21,481 bases of DNA from an uncultured Jannaschia sp. (GCA_937916365.1 CALFSY010000163.1:1-21481); one strand, 5' to 3'; positions 6,554 to 14,519 are shown, counted from the stretch's first letter. Notes: generated by a model not told the origin, from the sequence alone. Program-made: numbers and translations.

Positions 6554-7040
6554 ATCAATATCTGTGATCTGCTTATTTGCCTTCCTAGCTACAACTGCAA
6601 CGGCTCAATGGATTTATCAAGAACATGGAAGTGTATTTGAAGCCACTGGAACACATCTTGCCTTAGTCGTATCGGGCATTTATGGGGCGGGCTTGCGTTG
6701 CACTAACTCAAACGATTTAACATTTATTTTCATTACCCCTGAGCGTGTGGATAACAATAATGATGACACGCTTCAGTTTCTTAATTCTGTATCTCCAGAA
6801 CTTCTGATACGAGTTGATGATAACGATATAATTACTTTATCAGCCCAAGCAGATGAAACTGAACTTGGATTATCTTTATTTGCTGCTTCACCTGTTTCTC
6901 TGGCTGAACAAGTTATAGCTGCAAGATCACGAATTTCCGTTGCTGCGCGTGTGTTAGGACAACTATTCCACGAACAATCTTTTAGTGTCGGAGGCTCAAC
7001 AGCTTCTGTATCTAGGATTAAGGAATTATGTAATTTTTAA
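6540..7040 (+). CDS. Small exported protein, unknown function
   Basis: A 166-aa protein I do not recognise. It has a clear signal peptide (MRFLKSISVICLFAFLATTATA, cleavage probable before QW). The mature part has two cysteines, in LRCTNSND and in the last five residues (ELCNF), which could form a disulfide in the periplasm. An acidic stretch (DNNNDDTLQF) and LIRVDDNDIITL suggest a beta-rich domain. ATG 6540 follows AAAGG by 8 bases; TTG 6534 is a weaker alternative. The gene is markedly AT-rich compared with ahcY and the oxygenase genes beside it, which suggests recent acquisition or weak codon selection. It converges on ahcY. Confidence 0.7.
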   Translation: MRFLKSISVICLFAFLATTATAQWIYQEHGSVFEATGTHLALVVSGIYGAGLRCTNSNDLTFIFITPERVDNNNDDTLQFLNSVSPELLIRVDDNDIITLSAQADETELGLSLFAASPVSLAEQVIAARSRISVAARVLGQLFHEQSFSVGGSTASVSRIKELCNF

Positions 7041-7082
7041 TAAAATTGTTAATATTTCGATGTGAAATCAGACAAAAGTAAA

Positions 7083-7102
7083 TAAACAAGGTTGATTGTT
7101 TA
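7083..7102. repeat. Short hairpin between convergent genes
   Basis: TAAACAA (7083-7089) pairs with TTGTTTA (7096-7102) around a 6-base loop. It lies between the convergent exported-protein gene and ahcY. There is no GC-rich stem or clean T-run, so it is at most a weak terminator. Confidence 0.3.
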
Positions 7103-7118
7103 CTTATAACCTCGTCCG

Positions 7119-8513
7119 TCAATACCTATAATGCTCTGGCTTAAACGGCCCGTCCTGGGGCACGCCGATATAATCGGCCTGGGCCTTGTCAAGGATGGTC
7201 AACTTCGCCCCCACCTTGGCCAGATGCAGGCGTGCGACCTTTTCATCCAGGTGTTTGGGTAACACATACACCTTGTTGTCATAGGCGTTGCCGCGGCGAA
7301 ACAGTTCGACCTGTGCCAACACTTGGTTGGTAAAGCTGGCCGACATGACAAACGACGGATGGCCCGTGGCATTGCCAAGGTTCAACAACCGACCCTCAGA
7401 CAACAAAATGATCCGATTGCCCGATGGCATCTCAATCATATCCACCTGATCTTTGATATTTGTCCACTTGTGATTTTTCAGCGCCGCAACCTGAATTTCA
7501 TTGTCAAAATGGCCGATGTTGCCCACAATCGCCATATCCTTCATCGCGCGCATATGGTCGATGCGGATGACATCGCGGTTGCCGGTGGTGGTGATAAAAA
7601 TATCGGCGCTTTCAATTTCATCGTCCAGCAACACCACCTCAAACCCGTCCATCGCCGCCTGTAGGGCGCAAATCGGGTCGGCTTCGGTCACCTTTACGCG
7701 CGCGCCGGCCCCGCGCAGGGATGCGGCCGATCCTTTGCCCACATCGCCATAGCCGCAAACCACCGCCACCTTGCCCGCCATCATTGTATCGGTGGCGCGG
7801 CGGATTCCGTCCACCAAGCTTTCGCGACACCCGTATTTGTTGTCAAACTTCGATTTGGTCACACTGTCATTGACGTTGATGGCCGGAAAAGGTAGATGCC
7901 CCTTTTCCATCATTTGATACAACCGATGCACGCCTGTTGTGGTTTCTTCGGTCACGCCTTGGATCATGTGACGTTGGCGCACAAACCAGCCCGGGGTCTC
8001 AGCCATGCGTTTTTTGATTTGGGCGTAAAGGGCGGTTTCTTCCTCGGATGTGGGCACAGCGATTAAATCGTCTTCGCCTTCTTCGACGCGCGCGCCCAAT
8101 AGGATGTAAAGCGTCGCATCCCCGCCGTCGTCCAAGATCATGTTTGCCCCGCCGTCATCGAAATGGAAAATGCGGTCGCAATAGTCCCAGTATTCCTCCA
8201 GCGTTTCGCCTTTGACGGCGAAAACGGGCACGCCCGATTGGGCGATGGCCGCTGCTGCGTGATCTTGGGTGGAAAAAATATTGCACGATGCCCACCGCAC
8301 CTCGGCCCCCAAGACGACCAGTGTTTCGATCAACACCGCCGTTTGCACTGTCATGTGCAACGATCCGGCAACGCGCGCCCCGCGCAACGGTTTGGCATCG
8401 CCATATTCCGCGCGCAAGGCCATCAACCCCGGCATTTCGGTTTCGGCGATGGTCATTTCCTTGTGCCCAAAATCGGCCAGCGCGATGTCTTTGACAACGT
8501 AATCATGGGTCAT
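7119..8513 (-). CDS. ahcY: Adenosylhomocysteinase (S-adenosylhomocysteine hydrolase)
   Basis: Cytoplasmic NAD-dependent enzyme that splits S-adenosylhomocysteine into adenosine and homocysteine, removing the product inhibitor of SAM-dependent methyltransferases in the methyl cycle. At 464 aa it has the usual bacterial length. Visible signatures are SLHMTVQTAVLIETL near residue 55, the substrate-region NVNDSVTKSKFDN, the NAD-binding glycine motif CGYGDVGKGSA near residue 255, the GNIGHFDNEI loop, and the conserved C-terminal HYRY. The start at 8513 has GGGAG 8 bases upstream. A small hairpin (CCTAA/TTAGG) in the leader overlaps the edge of that ribosome-binding site. The upstream gene on the same strand, the RTX protease, is separated by 140 bases holding hairpins, so ahcY probably has its own promoter. 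Confidence 0.98.
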   Translation of the reverse strand: MTHDYVVKDIALADFGHKEMTIAETEMPGLMALRAEYGDAKPLRGARVAGSLHMTVQTAVLIETLVVLGAEVRWASCNIFSTQDHAAAAIAQSGVPVFAVKGETLEEYWDYCDRIFHFDDGGANMILDDGGDATLYILLGARVEEGEDDLIAVPTSEEETALYAQIKKRMAETPGWFVRQRHMIQGVTEETTTGVHRLYQMMEKGHLPFPAINVNDSVTKSKFDNKYGCRESLVDGIRRATDTMMAGKVAVVCGYGDVGKGSAASLRGAGARVKVTEADPICALQAAMDGFEVVLLDDEIESADIFITTTGNRDVIRIDHMRAMKDMAIVGNIGHFDNEIQVAALKNHKWTNIKDQVDMIEMPSGNRIILLSEGRLLNLGNATGHPSFVMSASFTNQVLAQVELFRRGNAYDNKVYVLPKHLDEKVARLHLAKVGAKLTILDKAQADYIGVPQDGPFKPEHYRY

Positions 8514-8525
8514 GGTGTATGCTCC

Positions 8526-8538
8526 CTAAATCTTAGGA
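8526..8538 (-). promoter_or_regulatory. Leader hairpin next to the ahcY ribosome-binding site
   Basis: On the minus strand CCTAAGATTTAGG forms a 5-bp stem with a 3-base loop, and its 3' arm runs into GGGAG, the ahcY Shine-Dalgarno. A second inverted pair, TGCGTTG/CAACGCA, lies just upstream (about 8550-8573). I could not match the leader to any riboswitch I know. It may simply be local structure. Confidence 0.3.
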
Positions 8539-8599
8539 TGGCCATTACCAGTGCGTTGATGGGTATGCAACGCATTCACACCCTTGCACAACACATGGC

Positions 8600-8630
8600 A
8601 AAGGCCCCGCCATTACAGCAGGGCCTTTTT
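8600..8630 (+). terminator. Terminator-like hairpin, better formed on the plus strand
   Basis: AAAGGCCC (8600-8607) pairs with GGGCCTTT (8621-8628) around a 13-base loop, and on the plus strand is followed by T through 8630. Read on the minus strand only three T follow. Both flanking genes are on the minus strand, so it would be only a weak terminator for the protease and a better one for antisense transcription. Confidence 0.5.
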
Positions 8631-8652
8631 ATCGGCATGACCAAATGCCGAT
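8631..8652 (-). repeat. Hairpin directly after the RTX protease stop codon
   Basis: ATCGGCAT (8631-8638) and ATGCCGAT (8645-8652) form a perfect 8-bp stem with a 6-base loop, starting one base after the protease stop codon. On the minus strand it is followed by A rather than T. It may protect the 3' end of the protease mRNA or act with the next hairpin. Confidence 0.5.
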
Positions 8653-8653
8653 C

Positions 8654-10936
8654 TTAGGTAAACATATCCAACCAATCATCAAGTCTGCCAGCAACGCCAA
8701 GCGTGGGCGCGGCATTTACCTGAATATCGTCAATATTGACTAGATCACCACGCACGGTAATTGTGCCCAAAACATCCTGATCGTGGGCACCGCCATTGCC
8801 ACCTTGGTCTGAGATCATTGTGATGATGGAGTAATCGGCGATTCCATCGCCATTGTCATCAATTTGGGTGACGTCGCCCACCGCCACGGTGTGCCCGACC
8901 AATCGGATAACATCGCCTGCGGTTTTGTTATAATCGGTAATGGTATCATGCCCAATGCCATTGACCCAATGGTCATGGGGATTGTCGTTTTCACCGGTCA
9001 CGCCTTTCCAATCTATCTTACCGTTATCTTTCGTGTGTTTGCGCACAATGGCTTCGGTGGCATTAAGATCGGCGCGAAAAACAAATGTATCGGCACCGCT
9101 GCCGCCGGTCAGGATGTCATTGGCCGCTTCGTTTGATTGATTGGCAAAATAGCGCGCCATGCTGGTATCTTGGGCAATCTCAACCTCCCCCGCGTCAGAG
9201 CGGGATGTGATGCGGTCATTGCCACTGTTGCCGTTTGCTTTGTCATTGCCATGCCAAAGGACCAAAACATCACCGTGCGCACCGCCATGTAGGGTATCGT
9301 TGCCCGCCCCATCAATTAAGGTATCGCGCCCTAAGCCCCCGCTTAAGATGTCGTTGCCTGCGCCGCCATCAAGCCGATCATTGCCTTTTTGGCCATGCAG
9401 GCGGTCATTACCGTTTTCACCATACAAACGATCGTTTCCGTTTTGGCCAAGAATCCTATCGTTACCATGCCCCCCGGAAATGGTATCTTTTCCATTCCCG
9501 CCGATTCCGGTGTCATGCCCGCTGCCTAACACTAAGATGTCATTGCCCGCGCCGCCATCAAGGCGATCGTTCCCACTCCCCCCTTTCAATTCGTCATTGC
9601 CATTTTCACCAAATAGACGATCGTTTCCTGCGTCTCCGCCGATTATATCGTTGCCATCACCCCCCATACCGATGTCATTGCCCCGGCGTAACACCAGGAG
9701 ATCGTCACCATCACCGCCGTTAATTTTATTATTGCGGGCGTTACCAACCACACGATCATTGCCGGCCCCACCAATAACGTTTTCAACATTTTGTAAGGTG
9801 TCGATGGCACCATCGACATCTGTTGCGGTGCCTTGGGAAAGGTGGACGTTAACCGCATCGCGCGCATAGGCATAACTGACAGTGTCAACACCATCGCCGC
9901 CGTCTATCGTATCGGCCCCGCGGCCACCGATGATAATGTCATTTCCCGCACCCGCAAACAGGGTATCATCGCCGTCATATCCCAGGATATGTTCATCGCC
10001 ATCGGTGCCCACCGAGAATGCGTTAAGCGCGTTCACCACGCCATTGCCGATGCTTACATTGGCCAATCCACGAACATATGTGGTTGATCCAACGATTTTT
10101 TCATACACCTGATCTGCGGTGAGGTCCGGATCAACGGATTTTAACAAAGCGGCGATGCCTGCCACAATCGGCGCGGCAAGCGATGTGCCCCCCGCCACCC
10201 GATAAGATTGATTGACATGGGTTGTGGCCATCTGATCGCCCGGGGCAAACACATCAACAAAATCGGCCCCATACGACGAAAAACTGGCCTTCCAACCCCA
10301 TGAATTTGATGCCCCAACCGCAACCACATTGTCCAACGCGCGGGTGTGTTCCAACCCATTGTTGCCGGCGGCAAATACCACCAGTGTGTCTTTTGAATGT
10401 GCGTAGTTCAACGCCTCTTGCAGGTCATCGTAAAACTGCCCTGAATGGCCTAGGGTGCCATAATCCTGGATTGGTCTATAGCTAACGTTTACGACATCAA
10501 CCCCATTATCGGCGGCGTGGCGGATGCTATCTAAAAACGCTTGCTTATCGCCGGCGCCGTTGATGGGGTCGGCCCCACGAAATACATCGTATGAATGCAA
10601 TGTCACATCGGGGGCCATGTACTGTACGACCCCGGCAACGGCGGTGCCATGGGCCGGGCCGCCCCTTTGCGATAAGGGATAATCATATTCGGCGAAATCA
10701 ATATAGACGCCTTTGTTATCGGCCAGATGCGTATGTGCAAAATCAACGCGGCTATCGGCCACGGCAACCTGCACCTCATGGGTGCCAAGCCCATATTCCA
10801 CCAACATGGAATGTGCGGTGGACGCATCGGTGCCATAGCGACCCTTCATATACCAGGCTAGATCGTGCCAGGGTGCCCCGCTGCCCGGATTGACCGGTAA
10901 ATCAGGGGTATCAAGATTTGAGGATTTGTTGGTCAT
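8654..10936 (-). CDS. Subtilisin-like (S8) serine protease with RTX calcium-binding repeats
   Basis: Large secreted protease of 760 aa. The catalytic triad is visible: D61 in VAVADSRVD, H96 in GPAHGTAVAG and S252 in GGTSLAAPIVAG, with the oxyanion asparagine N192 in FAAGNNG. After the catalytic domain come many nonapeptide repeats of the GGxGxDxLx type, roughly residues 314-585 (genomic 9180-9995), which bind Ca2+ and fold outside the cell. A non-repeat C-terminal part ends DDWLDMFT and probably carries the type I secretion signal. There is no N-terminal signal peptide, which fits type I export. The start is uncertain: ATG 10936 has a weak AGAAAG upstream, while ATG 10996 and GTG 11026 are in frame. 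No ABC exporter or membrane fusion protein lies in the window; the TolC homologue at 19052-20431 could serve as outer channel. Confidence 0.92.
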   Translation of the reverse strand: MTNKSSNLDTPDLPVNPGSGAPWHDLAWYMKGRYGTDASTAHSMLVEYGLGTHEVQVAVADSRVDFAHTHLADNKGVYIDFAEYDYPLSQRGGPAHGTAVAGVVQYMAPDVTLHSYDVFRGADPINGAGDKQAFLDSIRHAADNGVDVVNVSYRPIQDYGTLGHSGQFYDDLQEALNYAHSKDTLVVFAAGNNGLEHTRALDNVVAVGASNSWGWKASFSSYGADFVDVFAPGDQMATTHVNQSYRVAGGTSLAAPIVAGIAALLKSVDPDLTADQVYEKIVGSTTYVRGLANVSIGNGVVNALNAFSVGTDGDEHILGYDGDDTLFAGAGNDIIIGGRGADTIDGGDGVDTVSYAYARDAVNVHLSQGTATDVDGAIDTLQNVENVIGGAGNDRVVGNARNNKINGGDGDDLLVLRRGNDIGMGGDGNDIIGGDAGNDRLFGENGNDELKGGSGNDRLDGGAGNDILVLGSGHDTGIGGNGKDTISGGHGNDRILGQNGNDRLYGENGNDRLHGQKGNDRLDGGAGNDILSGGLGRDTLIDGAGNDTLHGGAHGDVLVLWHGNDKANGNSGNDRITSRSDAGEVEIAQDTSMARYFANQSNEAANDILTGGSGADTFVFRADLNATEAIVRKHTKDNGKIDWKGVTGENDNPHDHWVNGIGHDTITDYNKTAGDVIRLVGHTVAVGDVTQIDDNGDGIADYSIITMISDQGGNGGAHDQDVLGTITVRGDLVNIDDIQVNAAPTLGVAGRLDDWLDMFT

Positions 10937-11130
10937 TTTCGATATGCTTTCTGGTTTATGGGTTTGGCTATGGTATTGCTGGTATCGTTTATTCATTTTC
11001 AATGGTGTTGAATTTACATCAATCACCTCATTGTGATTTCAACAGATAATGAATGCTTGACCGCGCGTGTGCATTGGTTTGGAAACATCGCCTTTGGATA
11101 ATCCACAACTCCATCGTTCACTGAGTTTGC

Positions 11131-11162
11131 AAGGTTTTCTGCGGGCAGAGGCAGCAAACCTT
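11131..11162 (-). repeat. Stem-loop at the likely 5' end of the protease mRNA
   Basis: AAGGTTT (11131-11137) pairs with AAACCTT (11156-11162), and inside it CTGC (11139-11142) pairs with GCAG (11151-11154) around an 8-base loop. It starts about where transcription from the candidate promoter would begin, so it could be a 5' stabilising hairpin. Confidence 0.45.
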
Positions 11163-11170
11163 TCCTTATA

Positions 11171-11197
11171 ATTATATTTGTTTCAACAACATGACAA
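11171..11197 (-). promoter_or_regulatory. Candidate sigma-70-type promoter for the RTX protease
   Basis: On the minus strand TTGTCA (11197-11192) is followed after 15 bases by TATAAT (11176-11171), a perfect -10 hexamer. The spacer is two bases shorter than optimal. The predicted start near 11164 coincides with the outer end of the stem-loop. Confidence 0.4.
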
Positions 11198-11288
11198 TCT
11201 ATCAAAAAGTATATAAGCGCAGCCTAATACAGATATACATTCGCCGCGTTCTTTTCATGCGAACGAAATGTTTTGCTTTGGGTTTTCC

Positions 11289-12890
11289 TTAGACGTCCAA
11301 GGCACCTTGCGCGGTGGTGTTTTGGTGCACCTTGGCTTTTTTCAACCCCGATCCATGGCGCAGAGGTGTATTGACCGCACGGGGGCCGTGGGCCAGGGCC
11401 TGTTCGATGGTGACGATTTGTAATCGGGGGACGGCATCAAACCCCTCTACCGTAAACGTGCCCGCCTGTGCCGCCCAATCGGCCATGGGTTTGGTGGGTG
11501 GTGTCAGGGTCAACAACACCCCGATCTGTGCCTGCCGTTCGGTGACCACGGCGTCCAAATCGCGCACCATGCCCACGCCCACGTTTTTGCCCCCTTTGAC
11601 CGACACGATGGCGGTGTGGGCCTTGGCCGGGCCAAACCGGAATATGCCGTCAACGCCGCCGTCCGCGCCCTTTTTCCCGCCGCCCTGCGGGTAAGCGGCA
11701 ATCAGGCCACAAGCCCATTTTTCAAACTCTTTTTTGGTTTTGTCGTCGCGGTTAAAGAAATCGCGCGCCCCGGCCAGATCTTTGGGCACGCCGTGCACAG
11801 TAAACGCCGCCGTGCCCTCAAACGCATCGTAAAGGCGGCTCTCGATCAAGTTGACGGCCAAATGCGTGATGTCGATACCGATCCAACGTCGGCCCAGTTT
11901 TTGCGCGGCCTCAACCGTGGTGCCGCATCCGCAGAATGGGTCCAACACCACATCGCCAGGGTTCGATGAGGCATTGATGATCCGTTCCAACAACGCCACC
12001 GGTTTTTGCGTGGGATAGCCAAGGCGTTCTTTGGATCGCGCGTTGATTGGGGGTATATCATCCCACAACGCTTGCGCGGGCATGCCCTTTGCCTCATCCA
12101 GGTATCGTTTAATCCTGATCCCGCCATTTTTTGTGAAATGTAAACGGTTTTCTTGGTCGAGCTTTTCCATCGTCTCATACGGGAAACGCCATAACGATTT
12201 GGCCCCTTTGTAATCGTATTCATACCCACCACCGGTTAACCCCTTGGCGGTTGCATTGTCATCCATCCATTTACGGCCATCAGGGTCGGTATATCTAAAC
12301 CGGGATAGATATTTTTGATCGTAGGGTGAAAAAACGGGTTTCCAGAACCAGGTATTTGATTTTGTGTAAAAAAATATGGTATCTGTATTGCGCCCCCATC
12401 GTGACCCATCACTGTGTGCCGTGGTGCGTTTCCAGGTGATTTCATTGCGATAGTTTTCGGATCCAAACACCGCGTCAATCAGAATTTTCAAATAATGCCC
12501 CGCCGTGGGGTCGCAATGCAGGTAAAGTGAACCCGTGGGTTTTAACACGCGGTGCAGTTCGGTTAACCGCACGCCCATCATGCACAAATACGCCGTCATC
12601 GCGTTTTTGCCCAAAAACCCCACCATCGCGTCCAGCATTTTGGCCGCGTCTTGATACGCGCTATCCTTTACCTCAACCAATGCTTGACCGCTGGTCAGAT
12701 CATTCCAAACCCACGTATCGTCAAATGCCTCAATCTGCGCGGGGCTTTCCCCGCCTTTTGGCCCTTTGAACAACACGTTGTAAGAGGCGTTGGAATTAAA
12801 CGGCGGGTCCAGGTAAATCAAATCCACACTGTCATCCGGAATGCCGTTGCGCAAAACATCCAGATTATCGCCGTAATACAAATGGTTCAT
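11289..12890 (-). CDS. Beta-class DNA methyltransferase fused to an Mrr-like nuclease-type domain
   Basis: Fusion protein of 533 aa. The N-terminal part is an amino-methyltransferase (N6-adenine or N4-cytosine): motif IV DPPFNS at residues 28-33 comes before motif I, VVLDPFCGCGTTVEAA near residue 315, the order of the beta class with the target-recognition region in between. The C-terminal part has GADGGVDGIF near residue 410 and AIVSVKGGK near residue 430, the D...xVK pattern of Mrr-like PD-(D/E)xK nucleases, although the usual Q/E before xK is serine here. It therefore could be a self-contained modification-restriction protein or a methylase with a DNA-binding relic. Its ATG overlaps the gatB stop as ATGA (12887-12890), so translation is coupled to gatB. 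It is not CcrM: the motif IV context and length differ. The target site is unknown. Confidence 0.88.
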   Translation of the reverse strand: MNHLYYGDNLDVLRNGIPDDSVDLIYLDPPFNSNASYNVLFKGPKGGESPAQIEAFDDTWVWNDLTSGQALVEVKDSAYQDAAKMLDAMVGFLGKNAMTAYLCMMGVRLTELHRVLKPTGSLYLHCDPTAGHYLKILIDAVFGSENYRNEITWKRTTAHSDGSRWGRNTDTIFFYTKSNTWFWKPVFSPYDQKYLSRFRYTDPDGRKWMDDNATAKGLTGGGYEYDYKGAKSLWRFPYETMEKLDQENRLHFTKNGGIRIKRYLDEAKGMPAQALWDDIPPINARSKERLGYPTQKPVALLERIINASSNPGDVVLDPFCGCGTTVEAAQKLGRRWIGIDITHLAVNLIESRLYDAFEGTAAFTVHGVPKDLAGARDFFNRDDKTKKEFEKWACGLIAAYPQGGGKKGADGGVDGIFRFGPAKAHTAIVSVKGGKNVGVGMVRDLDAVVTERQAQIGVLLTLTPPTKPMADWAAQAGTFTVEGFDAVPRLQIVTIEQALAHGPRAVNTPLRHGSGLKKAKVHQNTTAQGALDV

Positions 12891-14449
12891 TGGATTGAAA
12901 GCCCCAATTTCGCCGTCACGATGTCATTCACCACCTTTGGGTTGGCTTTGCCGCCCGTGGCCTTCATCACCTGGCCCACAAACCACCCCACCAGTTTGGG
13001 GTTTTGGCGCGCCTTTTCCACCTGGGCGGGGTTGGCGGCGATAATGGTGTCCACCGCGGCTTCAATCGCGCCCGTGTCGGTGACTTGGCGCAGGCCGCGT
13101 TCGGCCACGATGGTCGCGGGATCGCCGCCCTGGGTATAGACAATATCGAACACATCCTTGGCGATTTTGCCCGAAATCTCGCCCGATTCGATCATGCGGA
13201 TAATCCCGGCCAGTTGCGCGGGCGACACGGGCGAGGTTGCGATCTCGGCCTCTTCTTTCTTGAGCCTGCCGAACAGGTCGTTGATCACCCAATTTGCCGT
13301 TTGTTTGCCAACGCCTGTTTTGGCCCCCGTTTCAACACCCGTTTCGGCCATAGTGGATTCAAAAAACTGTGCGGCGTCTAAATCGGCCGTCAACACGCTG
13401 GCGTCATAATCGGCCAGGCCGTAATCGGCCATAAACCGCGCCTTTTTCGCATCGGGCAGTTCGGGCAGGGTGGCGGCAATGCCATCAACCCAGGCTTGCT
13501 CTAACGTCAGGGGTAACAAATCGGGATCGGGGAAATAGCGGTAATCGTGCGCCTCTTCCTTGGATCGCATGGACCGGGTTTCGCCGGTATCGGGATCATA
13601 CAGGCGGGTTTCTTGGTTGATCGTGCCGCCGCCTTCAAGAATCGCGATTTGGCGGCGGGCCTCAAACCCGATGGCGGCCTGAATAAACCGCAGCGAGTTC
13701 ATATTCTTGATCTCGCACCGTGTGCCCAGATGGCCGAAATCCCCCGTTTCGCGGTATCGTTCATACGCGCCCGGCAAACAAACCGACACATTCACATCGG
13801 CGCGCAAATTTCCCAGCGCCATGTTGCCATCACACGTGCCCAGATACAGCATGATTTGGCGCAGTTTGGTGATATAGGCCGCGGCCTCCTCTGGGCCGCG
13901 AATATCGGGGCGCGATACAATTTCCATCAGCGCAACACCGGTGCGGTTCAGGTCAACAAAGCTAAGCGCGGGATCCATATCGTGGATGGATTTTCCGGCG
14001 TCTTGTTCCAGATGAATGCGTTCAATGCGCACCAGACGGGCGGTGGGGGTGCCTTGGTCATCGGGGCCCATATCCACCAGCACCGCGCCCTCCCCCACGA
14101 TGGGGTGGTAAAGTTGGCTGATCTGATAGCCCTGCGGCAGGTCGGGATAGAAATAGTTTTTGCGGTCAAACGCACTGTGCAGATTGATGTGCGCGTTCAG
14201 GCCCAAGCCCGTGCGCACGGCCTGTTCGACACAAAATTTATTTAGCACCGGCAACATGCCCGGCATACCCGCATCAACAAAGGCAACATTGGCGTTGGGT
14301 TCGGCCCCAAATGCGGTGGACGCGCCGGAAAACAGTTTCGCGTTTGAGGCGACCTGCGCGTGCACCTCCATCCCGATGACAAGTTCCCAATCGTGTTTTG
14401 CGCCTGCGATCACCTTGGGGGTGGGTGTATTGTGGGGTTGATCTAACAT
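12887..14449 (-). CDS. gatB: Asp-tRNA(Asn)/Glu-tRNA(Gln) amidotransferase subunit B
   Basis: Subunit B of the GatCAB complex, which phosphorylates misacylated Glu-tRNA(Gln) or Asp-tRNA(Asn) and amidates it with ammonia from GatA. At 520 aa it is slightly longer than usual. The signatures ELVIGMEVHAQV (residues 22-33), FDRKNYFYPDLPQGYQISQ, GTCDGNMALGNLRADVNVS and the C-terminal YqeY-like tail (PKLVGWFVGQVMKATGGKANP) are clear. A small low-complexity insert rich in ETG/KTG precedes GKQTANWVIND. The start at 14449 has AGAGG 6 bases upstream. gatA and gatC are not in the window. It lies in a minus-strand run with the TerB-like gene upstream (70 bases) and the methyltransferase downstream (4-base overlap). 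Confidence 0.97.
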   Translation of the reverse strand: MLDQPHNTPTPKVIAGAKHDWELVIGMEVHAQVASNAKLFSGASTAFGAEPNANVAFVDAGMPGMLPVLNKFCVEQAVRTGLGLNAHINLHSAFDRKNYFYPDLPQGYQISQLYHPIVGEGAVLVDMGPDDQGTPTARLVRIERIHLEQDAGKSIHDMDPALSFVDLNRTGVALMEIVSRPDIRGPEEAAAYITKLRQIMLYLGTCDGNMALGNLRADVNVSVCLPGAYERYRETGDFGHLGTRCEIKNMNSLRFIQAAIGFEARRQIAILEGGGTINQETRLYDPDTGETRSMRSKEEAHDYRYFPDPDLLPLTLEQAWVDGIAATLPELPDAKKARFMADYGLADYDASVLTADLDAAQFFESTMAETGVETGAKTGVGKQTANWVINDLFGRLKKEEAEIATSPVSPAQLAGIIRMIESGEISGKIAKDVFDIVYTQGGDPATIVAERGLRQVTDTGAIEAAVDTIIAANPAQVEKARQNPKLVGWFVGQVMKATGGKANPKVVNDIVTAKLGLSIQ

Positions 14450-14519
14450 TTGCTACCTCTGCCTCATAAAACCATCTTCGGATCTAACCAACACATCCTG
14501 CGGGGCGCAAGCACACCGA

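Larger units (their letters stand above)
11027..11288. other. Intergenic region upstream of the RTX protease
   Basis: AT-rich region of about 260 bases (350 if the protease starts at 10936) between the methyltransferase and protease genes. It holds a candidate minus-strand promoter (11171-11197) and a stem-loop (11131-11162). A 60-codon minus-strand frame crosses it, but I see no ribosome-binding site or recognisable content for it. Confidence 0.5.

Noticed and set aside
8514..8600. SAM/SAH-type riboswitch before ahcY
   Set aside because: The leader shares GGAGCA near the start codon, but I could not find the conserved hairpin and pseudoknot sequence, so I list only plain hairpins.
9159..9869. 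Long plus-strand open frame rich in proline and serine
   Set aside because: It lies antisense to the RTX repeats; the repeated GGxGxD codons leave the opposite strand open and give its periodic SLPxPP pattern. No ribosome-binding site or family match.
8654..10936. Dense short DNA repeats that might suggest a CRISPR or satellite array
   Set aside because: The periodicity is in steps of 27 bases and follows the nonapeptide RTX code within one open frame; the repeats are degenerate at the DNA level.
11023..11205. 60-codon minus-strand frame just before the RTX protease
   Set aside because: It covers the candidate stem-loop and promoter DNA, and has no Shine-Dalgarno or recognisable content.
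11289..12890. Identification of the methyltransferase as CcrM (GANTC)
   Set aside because: CcrM is about 360 aa with a DPPYNLQL motif; this protein has DPPFNS and a nuclease-like C-terminal domain.
13547..14245. 232-codon plus-strand frame
   Set aside because: It is antisense to gatB, whose family signatures are unmistakable; this frame has no ribosome-binding site.
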